A program made the translations under genes and the position numbers. Shown piece after piece: positions 1-11,546 of a DNA stretch of 64,000 bases (its first letter is position 1; each line of letters starts with the position of its first letter). The notes below the pieces were generated by a model that saw only the letters and a program-made list of their open reading frames with translations, made no database searches and was not told the origin of the DNA. This DNA comes from Massariosphaeria phaeospora (lineage: Eukaryota; Ascomycota; Dothideomycetes; Pleosporales): positions 682,001 to 746,000 of the forward strand of contig JAADJZ010000006.1 in the NCBI GenBank assembly GCA_011032825.1, read 5' to 3'.

Positions 1-1653
1 GAGGGAGAACAAGGAAATGCAGTGCCCGCGCCGAAGAACCCGTCTCCGTGAGTAATGTTTTCGAGTCTGGGTAGATCCAACTGACGTACCCAGTAAACTT
101 CTCCTACGGATTTATGGTCCGCAGGTCGAGCACTTGATTGACCGTGAAGGTGAGTTACAGATCCTCCAGCGACTCGCGCGCAAACGTATTGGCCCACGAA
201 TGCTTGGGACCTTTACAAATGGACGTTTCGAGGAGTTTTTCAATGCCAACCCGCTCTCTCCGAATGAGCTCCGTATGCCAGACACGTCGAAGCAGATTGC
301 GAAGCGTATGCGCGAACTACACGAAGGTATCGAGCTACTCCAGAAGGAAAGGGAGGGTGGGCCGTTCGTATGGCTGAACTGGGACAAATGGGTTCATCGT
401 TGCGAAAAGATTGTTACCTGGCTCGATCAGCAGATAATCGATGGCAATCAGGGCTCTGTACAGTCACCAGCTGACGAGTGGAAGAACCGAGGGCTAGTCT
501 GCGGAGTGCAGTGGTCGGCCTTCAGAAAGACGGTCGAAAAGTACAGATTATGGCTTGAGGAGCAATACGGTGGCATTCAACGAGTTAATGAGCGGTTGGT
601 GTTTGCCCATAACGATGTAAGCCACTCTTCGAATCTTCTAAGCGGTGTAATACTGATACATCTACGTTCTAGACTCAATACGGCAACATTCTTCGGCTCA
701 TGCCTGCTGGGGAGTCTCCGTTGCTTTTACCTGCGAATGAGCATAAGCAGCTTATTGTCATCGACTTCGAGTATGCCAATGCAAACCTCCCAGGACTCGA
801 GTTCGCCAACCACTTCGTAAGATCACTTCAATCTAGCCCATTTACTCCACAACCGCCACTTGAAGCGGTTGAACTTCCAGCTAACTAAATCCCTCAGACT
901 GAATGGTGCTACAACTACCATGATGATGTATCATACCGCTGCAACACAGCCTTCTACCCCACCCCTGAAGCACAACATCGATTTATCCATGCCTACCTCA
1001 CCCATAACCCAACCTACAAAGCGCGCGGTGGCTCGGCCTCCAACCCACCCACTCCGTATCTCAGCCCACTTCCTACGTCTGGAAGCACAACGGCTCTAGC
1101 TGCTACAGCAGCACCATCCAATATCTCAGCCTTCATGCTCGACTCCCGTGCGCCGCCCAGCGAGAAGAACTACTTCCAAGAGCAGGAAGCGCAAGCAGAG
1201 CGCGAGACCACCGAAGAAGCCCACCGGCTGATGGCAGAAACAAAGCTTTGGCGCCTGGCCAACTCGGCGCAGTGGGTCGCTTGGGGCATCGTACAGGCTC
1301 ATGTGCCTGGAATTCCTGACTTCCACTTCGATGACAGCGACGACGGCGAGCAGGGCGGCGAAGCTAGCGGAATGGGTGAACATGCGCAGCAGCTCGAGAG
1401 CGCCACGAAGGAGATACGTGACGTCGCCGGGGCGGACAAGAAATCTGAGGCTGGGTCTAGTGAGGCGGGTGCGGACGTGCACGGAAAACAAGATTCGCCG
1501 GCCCAGGAGGAGGAAGAGAAAGAGTTCGACTACCTAGGCTATGCGCAGGAGCGCGCATTGTTCTTCTGGGGCGATGCTATTCGTATGGGCATCATCAAGG
1601 CCGAGGACTTGCCAGAGAGTGTCAGGCAGAAAGTCAAGATTGTCGATTATTGA
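1..1653 (+). CDS. Choline/ethanolamine kinase, 5' end outside the window
   Basis: Phosphorylates choline (and probably ethanolamine) with ATP, the first step of the cytosolic CDP-choline (Kennedy) pathway to phosphatidylcholine. Likely exons are 1-47, 94-616, 673-816 and 898-1653; all junctions are GT-AG and keep frame. The frame gives family signatures: LLLRIYGPQVEHLIDRE, then IGPRMLGTFTNGRFEEF, then the Brenner-type catalytic motif HNDTQYGNIL, which exists only after removal of the 617-672 intron, and the metal-binding VIDFEYA. The protein continues with TEWCYNYHDDVSY, a low-complexity acidic stretch (about 1320-1520) that looks like a fungal insertion, and a C-terminal helix ending VKIVDY. 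The N-terminal part lies upstream of base 1. Family assignment is firm. Choline versus ethanolamine preference cannot be read from the sequence. Confidence 0.93.
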
Positions 1654-2211
1654 GCGTGAGAGGTAGATGGATGGGCGCTGGGGACACCGAGATGCGAATT
1701 TGCGAGTGGTGAGAGTGAAGATGGCCTTCGGGGTTTCAACAGACAGATGGTGTTTTATGGGACTTGGACGAAGTGAGACTGAGACTGAGACTGAGATTGA
1801 AATTCATGGTTGCTGGAGGAGGGTAGGGGTATGCTCTGAGATGATAGGGAAGGGCATGCATTGAACGCTGGCACTGGGGAAAAGGGACGGTAGTTGCAAC
1901 AGCAATAAGAATGGCAATGAGACTGGCAATAGGAATGGCAACAGGGGATCCAAGTAGCAAGTGGTGGCTTTCTGTCAAGTCCAGATAATTCAACATAACT
2001 TGTAAGAATCGCCATCCAGTGACCCCAAAAGCGCCCAATTGAAGCGTACAAGCCCCTTTCCCGCATGCATGCATTACATGCCCCTAAACACCGTATCCCA
2101 CTACATCGATAGTACAGCTCCCAATCCGCACAACAAGCGTCCCAGACTCGCACATCCTTTGCCCCGTACGTACAACCACTCAACTACCAGACCACCTAGG
2201 CAGCCTACCTA
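1654..2211. other. Convergent intergenic spacer with simple repeats
   Basis: 3' space between the choline kinase and the CASP gene on the other strand. It contains a short GAGACT-type repeat near 1770-1800 and a degenerate repeat built on GGCAAT/GGAATGGCAA around 1895-1950. No supported gene was seen. Confidence 0.5.
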
Positions 2212-4638
2212 CTACGTACCCACCCCGTCCGCCGCCTCTCGAAACGGCTCCTTCGGCCACGCGGCTCCCTCCCCCACGCCTGCAGCCACCGGGCGCGCCA
2301 GACTCGCCGCCGCCGCACCCGTCGCCGTCGTCTGCACACCCGCATACGTAAACAGCATCCAGAAGACCATGCAGTGCAGGCCGACGCAGTACGCAGCAAA
2401 CAAGTTGCGGCTGGTGCGCGTCTGCAGCACGAGCCTCGTGACGCGGAAGACGACGCGCTCGAAGACGCTGAGGCGCTTGAGCGCGCGCTGCGTCTCGCGG
2501 CCGCGGAACGCCGCGAACGGCGAGATGTTGGACTCGTAGGCGGAGCGGTAGCGGTGGTCGACTGTTGACGTCGACATGGTGGTGATGTCGGAGCCGTCGC
2601 CCGAGACGTGGATGGTCGAAGGGTTGAGGTTGGAGGCGTAGGCGGTTGCGGACGACGCGGGCGCACCGCCGCCGCCGCGGTTGTACGACGCGGCGTAGCG
2701 GGTCTTCTCGTACAGGTCGAGGTTGTCTTTCTGCAGCGAGCCGATCTCTGAGCGCAGCGCCGACACGGTCTGGTACGATTTCTGCAGCTCGGACTCGAGT
2801 TCTGAGTTGCGCTTCTTGAAGCGGTCGCGCTGGGCTGTCACCATAGGTAGGATGCCCGAGCCGCCGCCGACGGGCTCGCCGGCGCGCAGAGCGGAGAGCG
2901 TGGTTTGCGGCGAGTGGGCGGGGTCGAAGCCTGAGATGATGGAGGAGGTGGGCGAGGAGCGGCCGCGGCGGCTGGCGGCGAACGAGGACTGCGGGTAGCG
3001 CGATGTGTAGGTGCCGGCTACGGACATGCCGGATGGGTCGAAGGCGTTTGTGGCTTCGCGTTGCACCTTTTCGAGGTCGGCTTCGAGCGTCTCGTTGAGG
3101 TTTCGTGATTTCTCGAGGTCCATGTTGGTGTTGGAAAGCTCTTCTTGGAGGGCTTCCAGGCGGCTTTGGATGTCTTGGTGGGAGACACGGAGGACGGTCA
3201 ACTCGTTGCTGAGTTTTTTGTTTCGCGCGAGCAGAAGCTGTTCCAAGGACTCGCCCTTTCCTTTGGCGACTGCACCGTTCTGTGACAGACCGATCTCTGT
3301 TGCTTCATCGTCATCGTCGCCGGTGGCGAACTCGATAGACTATAGGGGGTCAGAATTTAGAACGAGAGGAATGAAATGAAACCCACCTTGAGGACTTCGA
3401 GCTCTTGCTTTACGTTGTCGTAGTCGCTCCATTTCTGGACCTTCTCCCGTAGAGCGTCTTTCTCGCTCTTCAGAGTCTTGACCTCTCGCTCCAAACTGCG
3501 CGTCTCGGTATCCAAGCGTGTCCGCTGGGAGTCCTTTTCGAATCGAGATGTTTCCAGTTTGCGTAAGAGGGAGGAGTTCTCGGACTGCAGGCGGAGGAAC
3601 GCGGGGTCGTCTTCAACGGGCACATGTTGCGTTACTTGGGCTGATGCAGACTGGGCCAGTTCCAGGCGCAACTGTTCGTTCCGTGCTTGGACTTCGGCTA
3701 AGCGGTGACTAGTCCTCTCTAACTCTGAGCTGACGATCTCGAGCTCTGCCGCCGTTGCTCCTCCGGTAGACTGAGCCTCGGTTTCCTCCCCCTTTCCTAG
3801 CCGCTGCGAAACTTCATAGCTGGCCTTGAGCTCTTTCAGCAGTCGGTCCTGGTTCTCCACCTTTTCCTCGAAGTTCTTCTCCTTTGCCTCCCAGTTGTCT
3901 TGTTTCTCGCTCAGGACTGCAGACCATGACGCTTCGATTTCCTTGATCTTGCTGTCCCGGGTATCCTCAAGCGCGCTTCGGGCTGTGCGCTCCTCCTCTA
4001 GCTTCTTCTCCACCTCGTCCAACTGTGTGCTAAGACTTGCGACCGTGGTCTGCAGGTGCTCGTTCTCCGAGGACAGCTTGGGAAGTGTCTCTTCGGCGGT
4101 TACGAGGGAGTCGACCGAGGCTTCGAGGAGGGGGTATGGGTCGGGCGCTTCGGATAGCGGGGAGTAGACCTGGAAGAAGGCGGCCTGGACGGTCTTGGAC
4201 TGGTTTGATATGAGGTCGATGAAGCTCTGGTAGGCTGTAGCTGTCAGCGGAATCCCGTAAGCATGCAGCAGTGGCAGGCGTACACTTCAAGAGCGCCTTG
4301 ATGTCGTTGAGCTTGCTCGCATCGTCCTGCTTGCGGAAGTCCTTGGTCTTCTGGGCGAGGTCTTTCCGCTGCGTCAGCGAGTCTCGTTGGTGTGCGACGA
4401 TGTCTGAGGCGACCGTGTCGAGCTGGGGGATGAGGGCCGTCAGGTCAATGTCTGCACCACAGTGTCAATTATTTGCCTCTAGCAACTGTATATGTTGCAT
4501 ACTCCTCCATGCCCCGATGGCCGTCTGGAACTTGTTGTCGTCGGTCCCATCTGCAGCGGCGTGGCCTGCATCCGCGTCCGCATCCGCGCGCGGCGCATCC
4601 TGGGAGCTTCGACTCTCAGCGTCGACTCCGCCCTCCAT
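2212..4638 (-). CDS. CASP/COY1-like Golgi coiled-coil membrane protein
   Basis: Predicted tail-anchored golgin of the CASP family (yeast COY1), which acts in intra-Golgi retrograde vesicle tethering. Exons on the minus strand are 4638-4503, 4451-4284, 4234-3387 and 3339-2212; joined they give 759 residues with every junction in frame. The ATG at 4638 is chosen because an in-frame TGA lies seven codons upstream. The N-terminal part has the family block around FQTAIGAWRN and DIVAHQRDSLTQRKDL. The middle is long heptad coiled coil rich in E, L, K and Q. SLEQLLLARNKKLSNEL is the conserved second block. The C-terminus carries RLSVFERVVFRVTRLVL and a single hydrophobic segment (CVGLHCMVFWMLFTYAGV), as expected for a C-terminal anchor. 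The roughly 40-residue alanine-rich lumenal tail is variable. Sequence family is clear; function is by homology. Confidence 0.9.
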
Positions 4639-5181
4639 GCCAGCTTGCCGCTCGCGTTTTCAGGCAGGAAGGAATATGAAGAGCTTGCGGTACGTTTCAG
4701 CGGATCCGGGTGCATCGGTTGCAGCCGTCAACGAGATCGAGCGGGCGCATCGGGGAAGACGTGTTCTCCGTTGCGGACAGCTTTCACCACCGCCGACGAT
4801 GATGCAGGGCCACTAGCCTAGTCTCGCCCAACGGCTGCCAAGGCTCTACATGTTGGTTACAGCACTGAGCAGGCAGCCTCGTCACCATCATTGCAAAATG
4901 TTACACTGTAACTTGGCAATGAATCCACTTCATTGCATACCGGCCGGCCTAGGGACTTGGAGTGCGAGAGTTCCTAACGCTTGAACCGCGACATCACTAG
5001 TCCGGAATAGGCTTAGGCGCTGAACCATCAGTACATACTTGTACCCCCCAGGTGCCCGTGCCCCTCACCCAGGTGTGCTCACTGCCACTACCACTACACC
5101 AGTATTTCGCGACGGTCAGTTCGCGCATTCGTCACTTTCACCCCCGATCATCTCCTAGTGAACCGCGCCAATAAGCCCACC
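4639..5181. promoter_or_regulatory. Divergent promoter between CASP and the F-box gene
   Basis: Head-to-head spacer containing both 5' flanks. It is C-rich on the plus strand just before the F-box ATG (about 5045-5160), as is common for fungal transcription start regions. No individual binding site can be supported and no gene was seen. Confidence 0.4.
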
Positions 5182-6647
5182 ATGGCCGAGCCAGCGCCCT
5201 CGCTAGCCTCCCTCCCGCAAGAGTTGATGGACCATGTTGTCCAGCATCTCCCATCCGCCGACGTGTCCAATCTGTCCAAATCATCCAGAGCCATTCGAGC
5301 AGCACCACTTGAAGCTCTTTCGGAGACATCAACATGGTCTGGGAGGGCAACGACGCATTCGATTCCTCAAACTGTCAAACCATCACGTCTCCGCGCATCG
5401 ATCTTCTACTTTGGACTCTTGTCAGACACCCAGAGTATGCGCGCTTCGTCTCCATCGTCAGTCTTCAGGCCATAGGATACCATGCCGGACAGGTCAGCTG
5501 GTTCAAGCCTGAACTCCCCCCGTCGTTGGAGCCGCTCGACGAGCTTTTCGAACATGTTGCGCGCACGTTTGACGTTCTGCCGAGCGTAGATTGGGCGTCT
5601 GCCGCGAACGAGAACAGCTTGGGCGCCGTCGTGGCTCTCTTTCTGCTTGTGTGTCAAAACATAACGGCACTTACGCTGGGGATTGAACTCACCCGCGGAA
5701 ACAAGTTCCTTTCCGCAATATTGCGGCATAAGGCGTTCCATCCCGTTTGTTCTGAGATATCCGGATTCAAGAAACTGAAATATGTGCGCATTGGGCTGAA
5801 AATCCTGGAGGAACTTGGTCCGAAGCCAATTCTCAAAGATATAGTCGCTTGTAATCTGGATCCTCTGGCCTATCTTCCCTTCTTTTCCTGCCCGGCTCTC
5901 GAGACTGCAGTCATGAAGCTGCCTGACATGGATGTTACCAGCAACTCTGTATGGTCAACGCACGCCCCACATTCGTCCTCCTTGCGCTCATTACGCTTGC
6001 AAGAATCGCAGCTCTCTCCTGCATCGTTGGGCTTGCTGTTGTCGCCAACGATGCCGATACTTGACCTCTCAGTGGATTATCTATGGAACTACGACTATGA
6101 TCTGGACTTGATTGCTCTCCGCCGCTCCCTCGAAACGGTCAAGAACACCCTCACACACCTCACATTCAGTTGCCAGACTTGGTCAAGAAGAGACACACGG
6201 CCGGGCCTAGTTGATACCTACGGACGAGACAACAACCATATCCTTGGGGCCTGCTCACTACGAAACTTCCATGCATTAGTCTCTGTCCAGATCTCTCCCA
6301 CCATTCTCCTCGGACGGTTTCGCAGAACAGCTGTTGCTCCAGCGCTCGCAGATGTGCTGCCTGCAAACCTAGTCAATCTGTGTTTTCGCCGGGACTTTGG
6401 CCCTGCCTCTAGCTTTTACCGAAGCTCGGAGTGGCCGGCTCGTGAATTCTTGAGGCATTCTACTGAGTTCATACAAGGTCGGCGTTGGACCCAGTCTCAT
6501 GCGAGGCTTCGACGGTACGATTTAGCTAGAAGCGCCCCGTGGTTTTCGAAGGACCAGAGGGAAACGATGAGGCTGTTGTGTAGTGAAAACGGACTGATAT
6601 GCCAGTGCTCAGCAGAGGATATAGATTTTGAGGCTCCCGACGAGTAA
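5182..6647 (+). pseudogene. F-box protein with a one-base frame break
   Basis: F-box proteins act as substrate adaptors of SCF ubiquitin ligases. The ATG at 5182 opens a typical F-box (SLPQELMDHVVQHLPSADV, then LSKSSRAIR). This frame leaves the homology at about 5317-5321, where the continuation (FGDINMVWEGNDAF and onward, open to the stop at 6647, over 430 codons) lies in another frame. One extra T in the TTT run at 5318-5320 would join the two without any other change. No GT-AG intron spares the F-box and fixes the frame. The long C-terminal part resembles the LRR-like region of fungal F-box proteins (VRHPEYARFVSIVSL) and has no other lesion. It may therefore be a real recent frameshift or a homopolymer assembly error. 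Translation from the ATG at 5334 would give a protein without F-box. Confidence 0.7.
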
Positions 6648-6808
6648 AACTAATAACAATCGAATCCCGGATTTGATATACTCACCAACTACATGGATTT
6701 TTTTCCAGCATTCTCGCTCCGCTCATTCTATTCTCCTTTACTTATGCAAGGCCCTCCAATGCTGCTAGACTCTGACCTTGTTCAATACACACAGCAAACA
6801 TCTTCCAC

Positions 6809-7384
6809 TCAATCAGCCAGTCCACTCTTAAATAGACGGTACCAAAGCAGGAAGTAACTCACAGTCCCCCATTTATTATTGAACCAGCCGCCACAGCGGA
6901 CACACGCGTTCATGATTTCCATCATAGTCCCCATGCACTCCTTCCATTCAATCTTGATCGGGCCATGGCGGTCGACGCGATAGTTGCCTGGCGCAGGAGT
7001 CAGCGCCAGAAGCCAAGCACATGTCTTGGTGCGAGCAAACCCCAAAACCGAACTCGGTGTCCGAGGTGGTCGTAGTACTCGTTGTCTAAGTGCTCCCAGT
7101 ACGACGTGCCCTGCGCAACTATGCGGCCTTGGTTCTTAAAGCACCAGTTCATGATGGCGCGCACGGCCGTGGCGTCGTCTTTGAACTGGCAGGGAGTGCC
7201 GGAACGGTCCGCTCCTAGGTTTGACTTCAGCGAGGAGGCTCTATATGTCTCTTGTGGCCTTGGGTGTTGCGGGGAGAATCTACTTACTATCACGGCAAGC
7301 TTTTAATCCTCGCTGCTCAAGCTCTGTTGGGGTGGCGAAGGTCGCGAGGGACAACCCGAGGACGGCGAGGAGTGATAGGCGCAT
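6809..7384 (-). pseudogene. Small secreted protein, probable effector-like, frame broken
   Basis: The ATG at 7384 starts a classical signal peptide (MRLSLLAVLGLSLATFATPT). A GTAAGT donor at 7287 and a phase-compatible CCTAG acceptor at 7215 give a 73 bp intron. Exon 2 encodes a cysteine-containing mature part (GTPCQFKDDATAVRAIMNWC) in one frame to about 7044. It continues in another frame with TKTCAWLLALTPAPGNYRV, IEWKECMGTMMEIMNAC and CGGWFNNKWGT to the stop at 6809. The switch falls in adjacent homopolymers (CCCC then AAAA at 7040-7047 on the plus strand), and a single missing base explains it. The overall pattern (signal peptide, about 150 residues, paired cysteines, a GGW..N motif near the end) matches lineage-specific fungal secreted proteins. 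No function is known to me. Either a recent pseudogene or an assembly error. Confidence 0.5.
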
Positions 7385-8077
7385 GGTAGATGGAAGGTTG
7401 GGGTGGTGGTAGGCAAAGTGGATGAGGTGCAGCAAGACGGAGCGACGGCCACAAAAGTGATCAACGGGGGAGTCGCATACGCTTGTATATACACCTGCAG
7501 TGAGTGATATTTCGCAAGCGTCGGAAACTAGCTACGTGGCGTGAAGCAAGAGAGCTAGGGGAAGATGTGATTCGGATAAAACCACAAGGCTCACTTTCCA
7601 ATACTTCGACGTAACGTTGCGCTCGCCTGACTTTTGCTAGTGTTGATGTCTTGTCGTATGGCGGAGAATGATTATATGCGTAGTCAGAAGCTCCGAGATG
7701 GTTCCCAGGGGTTACCTGTCGCTGAAGTCTGCGATTGAGAACAAACAGATGACCGGGTCTAGGTGTTGACTAACCCTAACACTGCACCCTCTTTCTGCGA
7801 TGGTCAAAGTAGGGCTCACAGGACCCTAGGGCTGCTTGCCTTGAAGAAACTGAGACCAGACGAAGCAGGACGTCTTCTTCTTCGACCAGCCCCTCGTGGG
7901 AACTGAATCAATGAAAAACGGCGCAACTCGAGGTAGTGCAATACGAGCGCGCCGGTGCAAAAAGTGTCAAGCGTGATATTTGAGAATCTCAACAGACTGG
8001 ACCCCGGTCGTTGACAACGCGAGTATCTCAGCCTCTCACTCAGACTGAAACGGTTCAAAAAGTGTGCCGAAGCCAGA
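7385..8077. other. Intergenic spacer, nothing recognised
   Basis: No open frame with family resemblance, structured repeat or RNA gene was seen. It is probably the 5' flank of the secreted-protein gene and the 3' flank of the membrane-protein locus. Confidence 0.4.
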
Positions 8078-8959
8078 CTATGCTGTCTGGGGCCTCATGA
8101 ACGGCCCTGGCCACATGCTTCGCTCATGGAAGAGCAAGAGGAAGAGGAGCACATTACCCCACATGAGGAAGAAGACAACCGAACGACGCAGGAAGTGTTG
8201 AACGTCCTGCGCAGGTTGGGCGGGTCCCACCAACCAGTCGAGAAGCTTTGCTTGCCAGATAGCCAGCGTGATCGGCACCATCAGGCAGTAGACGTGGAAG
8301 AGAATGTCATCGGAGTAGTGCATGATTAAAGAATGAAGGGTACGTGTACTTCCCGTGCATAAAAGGTGAAGAGAAAAGAAGAGAAAAGAGCTCGACGGAC
8401 GACTTTTATCGTTGCTGATTGCGCTACGTCCCTGTCTGTGCTGGGAGCTTCCTTCCCTGGGACGTTCAAGCCGTGCTCCACCAGAAGTGGTTCGATGAGA
8501 GAGGGGACAGCGAAGGGCGAAGGCACCATCGACCACCACCTCGCAAGAGCGCCGCCACTTTGGCAGCGACCTCCGGCCTACACCTGCTCAGGATACGGGC
8601 GATCTTGGAAAGGGCGAAGCTAGACATCATCAGCGCTTGTTATCATGCGCATACAACCGTTTTCTTACTAGGACGACAAGCACCCAGGTTAGACTGAAAT
8701 GCGGCACGAAACATTCAAGCTGTCTCCGCACAAGGCTTTGCGTGGGTGGCTTTCCTCTTCTGCACACCCAGTCAACGGCCGGCAGCAGAACGAACGAGTT
8801 CAGAAAGGGCGAGAGGAGCATCATTGTCTGCTTAGCGAGGTCGTTTGGCTTCGTGGGCTCGGCGAAATAGCGTATTGACGGTGGTACGTGAAGGACGGTC
8901 GCTTCGAAGTGCATCAAGATCTTGCCTATGTGGAATAGGACGACTTGTACGGAATCCAT
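8078..8959 (-). CDS. Putative multi-exon membrane protein, exon structure uncertain
   Basis: Two minus-strand segments look coding. The first, from ATG 8959 to about 8690, begins MDSVQVVLFHIGKILMHFEA and includes hydrophobic stretches (LLSPFLNSFVLLPAVDWVC and FSLTWVLVVL). It ends at a good GTAAGA donor near 8679. The second, 8323 to the stop at 8078, begins MHYSDDILFHVYCLMVPITL and has two further hydrophobic helices (SVVFFLMWGNVLLFLLLF). A pyrimidine-rich tract at about 8350-8400 precedes the second part, as expected for a splice acceptor, but I could not find a phase-consistent intron joining the two. It could be one gene with an unseen short exon or two small genes. I do not recognise a family; an integral membrane protein is all that can be said. 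Confidence 0.4.
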
Positions 8960-9694
8960 CGTTGGGTATGGCGGGTTGGGACAGGAGGAGGGTGAGGATG
9001 AGGAGAGAGTTTTGAGGATGGTGGTTGAAGGGGCTGTGGTGAGCTGAGCTGAGCTGTGCGCAATTGACTGCGGAAGATTTTAGGCCGAGGGTGGGTGAAC
9101 CGTGGTTGAGAGGAGTCCGCTCGGAAATACTGGAACGCGGCCCTTTGGACGCGGAAGCGATCGAATAGAGAGAGCTACAATCACGAATATTACAGTCTAG
9201 CTTCGAGTTCTTCCTCCTCCTCGGCGAGAACCTGGTACTCTGTCAGCTCGATCTCTAGAGAAAGGGGCAAAGGCGGCACATATCATCGATTGTCGTTTCC
9301 ATCGAGACCAATGAATGACCGGAACTCAATATTCTAGGAATGTTAATGACTGGTGCATGCATCAATATGTTATCTTGGTTTGACTCCGCGCAACCGCTTG
9401 CTATGCTTCTTTTGTCATCATATACAGGCATGCTAAGTTGGAGATGGAGAAATATATGCTTGTTATGACCTAAATTTAGGGTTTTATCCTGTTCGTCTAT
9501 TTCATCGCTCGTTCGTTACCGTTATCTCGTCCTTTGATTATTCCTTCAAAGATCTAAGTCAAATTCGGCCCCTGCTTCTGAGCCACACACCCACTACTGC
9601 GAGTACCAATAACAAGGTTACATGTTATATACATGCATATATCAGAACTGTATGCGCCTAATATTCCAAACCCATTCAAAATCATCGCTGCGAT
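8960..9694. other. Intergenic spacer
   Basis: Contains the 5' flank of the uncertain membrane-protein gene and the 3' flank of the F-box gene. AT-rich around 9400-9700, which fits a 3' UTR and terminator. No gene seen. Confidence 0.4.
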
Positions 9695-11065
9695 TTAGCT
9701 CAAACTCCCATTCCGTTGGAAAAATTCTCGCGGTGCTGGTACAGCGCTGAACCCGTCACTGAAACTCGCTCGGAGGAGTCTGTGTCCCAGCTGCTTCTCT
9801 CGTGCCAAAAGACCGGATTCAGTAGTGAATGTTTCCCATGGACTCTCAGCAGCGATTCGGTCATGTAACGTCGCTGTTGATTGCTCCCAAGACCAGGGGC
9901 GTGAGCGACCAGGGGGCATTCTTGACCCGTTCGAGATCTCTTTCCAAACTAGAGGTCCTTCTAGCGAAGTTTCAATATCGTTGTTGAATCCAAGAATACC
10001 TTCGCCCGCGCAGTCACGAAGTAGCATCAAGGTCTTGGGCCTTGTTTCGTCGACCGATTCATCAACTCGAGCAAAGATATCGAACTTGTCCGCAATATTA
10101 CTTTCTGCGTCGTGATAGTTGAGAATCTCAGTCCGAGGTATGGTCAACATGTTGTTACTGACGATGTTTCGAACTCTGTAGGAACTGTAGGCAAATTCTC
10201 GTGTCCAAACACTAACATGCTCTTCCAACAGCAGGAAGTACTGCAGTCGAGGAAACCTAGCGGCTGTATAGATGTTCCTAAGACGGTTTGCGAAGATGGT
10301 CGGATCAAGCTGATGTTCGTCAGACTCTGAGGCGTGGGGCCTAGCACACTCAAGGATGTGTTCATCACTTTCCTCGAACCGATCGAGTTCGCGAAAACTG
10401 AAATAGAGCGGCACCACGGCTATTCGAAGTCGCGGATAGACACAAGATAACTGCCCTGAATCATCCTTCGGAGAACGTCCTACTAAGTCGTCGCAAAGCT
10501 GGGAGACTCGGAGTCGTAACACCTCCAGTTGGGGCAAGATCTCGCGGATGGTAGGGCAAATGTGCCCATGCTCCCACATATCGTCGCATCCGTTTGTATC
10601 GAGTTCTAGATTCACGACCGATTTAGGAAGACGTTGGAGAAGCCGTTGGAGCACGGCGGTGGGGAAGAGGTCACTGCGGTATTCCTGGTCGTGGTCTAGC
10701 TGGAGCGAGAAAGTCTCTAGTCGGTCGAGGGACGATAACAGCCGATAAACTGATTCGTAGTCGTACTCTATGATCGGGCCTGCAACAAGCATGCTACAAG
10801 TGCGTCGGCGATTATAACGAAAACCTTTCACACTGATCGAGCGTACCCACTCCTTGTTTGCAAGTGGGGTGGCGAATTTCGGCAGAGAGTAGGGGAAGTC
10901 CCAGTCGAGGGAGAAGGATATGTGGCGATAGAGCAGTGGTTGGGCCACGTGAAAGAATCTTGAGCACGTCAAAGGAATGCTGAGGAAGCTCTCGAAGTCT
11001 GTATCGCGCACGATCTCGAAGACGTCGAGCAGGATCTCGTGGGGAAGTGTGTCGAAGGTGACCAT
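9695..11065 (-). CDS. F-box domain protein, single exon
   Basis: A 456-residue intronless frame beginning MVTFDTLPHEILLDVFEIV and followed by FLSIPLTCSRFFHVAQPLL, a standard N-terminal F-box (roughly residues 4-45). F-box proteins recruit targets to the SCF E3 ligase through Skp1. The remainder contains leucine-rich segments such as VLQRLLQRLPKSVVNLELD and LPQLEVLRLRVSQL, resembling degenerate leucine-rich repeats that would bind substrate. No membrane segment or signal peptide is present. It is unlike the frame-broken F-box gene at 5182 in its C-terminal part and shows no lesion. The target is unknown. F-box call is secure; the LRR fold of the rest is inferred from spacing only. Confidence 0.82.
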   Translation of the reverse strand: MVTFDTLPHEILLDVFEIVRDTDFESFLSIPLTCSRFFHVAQPLLYRHISFSLDWDFPYSLPKFATPLANKEWVRSISVKGFRYNRRRTCSMLVAGPIIEYDYESVYRLLSSLDRLETFSLQLDHDQEYRSDLFPTAVLQRLLQRLPKSVVNLELDTNGCDDMWEHGHICPTIREILPQLEVLRLRVSQLCDDLVGRSPKDDSGQLSCVYPRLRIAVVPLYFSFRELDRFEESDEHILECARPHASESDEHQLDPTIFANRLRNIYTAARFPRLQYFLLLEEHVSVWTREFAYSSYRVRNIVSNNMLTIPRTEILNYHDAESNIADKFDIFARVDESVDETRPKTLMLLRDCAGEGILGFNNDIETSLEGPLVWKEISNGSRMPPGRSRPWSWEQSTATLHDRIAAESPWETFTTESGLLAREKQLGHRLLRASFSDGFSAVPAPREFFQRNGSLS

Positions 11066-11546
11066 GGCTGTATCTGAACGAGAGCAGGATGGCTAAATCC
11101 AAACGAGAGCAGGAAGGGGAATGATAAAATGAGAAGAGAGAACAAGATGAAGAAGCCCTGAATATTTTATATGTGGCTTCGCAGAATGATATCGCAGCCC
11201 ATGGTTCTGATAACTCTGACAGGCCAATGTAAGACGGTAGATTTGATATTACCGTCGAAAGAAAGCAATGCCATGCTGTGCCGTCTTGAGCCAAGACTGA
11301 GCCATGTAAAGAAAACCCTCCCGATGATGGCCATTCGTATGGATGAAGGCGTAGGCCAACGACGATGCATATGAAGTTGGTTATCGTCGCTTAGTCACGC
11401 CGTATTGCACCTGAGGTAATATCTGTAGCACACCTCCGATTGGCCGCGAAGCTGACGGCACCTACCTCGGACCACCGCCATGTACACGACTACGACTCCA
11501 AAGAGCTGCTCGTAGCCCGCTATAGCTGCTATGGCGTCGACCAGAC
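11066..11546. promoter_or_regulatory. Divergent promoter of the F-box gene and VPS3
   Basis: Head-to-head spacer. It holds a short overlapping upstream frame for VPS3 (11531-11650, listed separately). No recognisable TATA box or other individual site. Confidence 0.4.

Noticed and set aside
5260..5314. A 54 bp intron that would repair the F-box gene frame
   Set aside because: It would delete the second half of the F-box (LSKSSRAIR), which is plainly coding; the donor is also weak.
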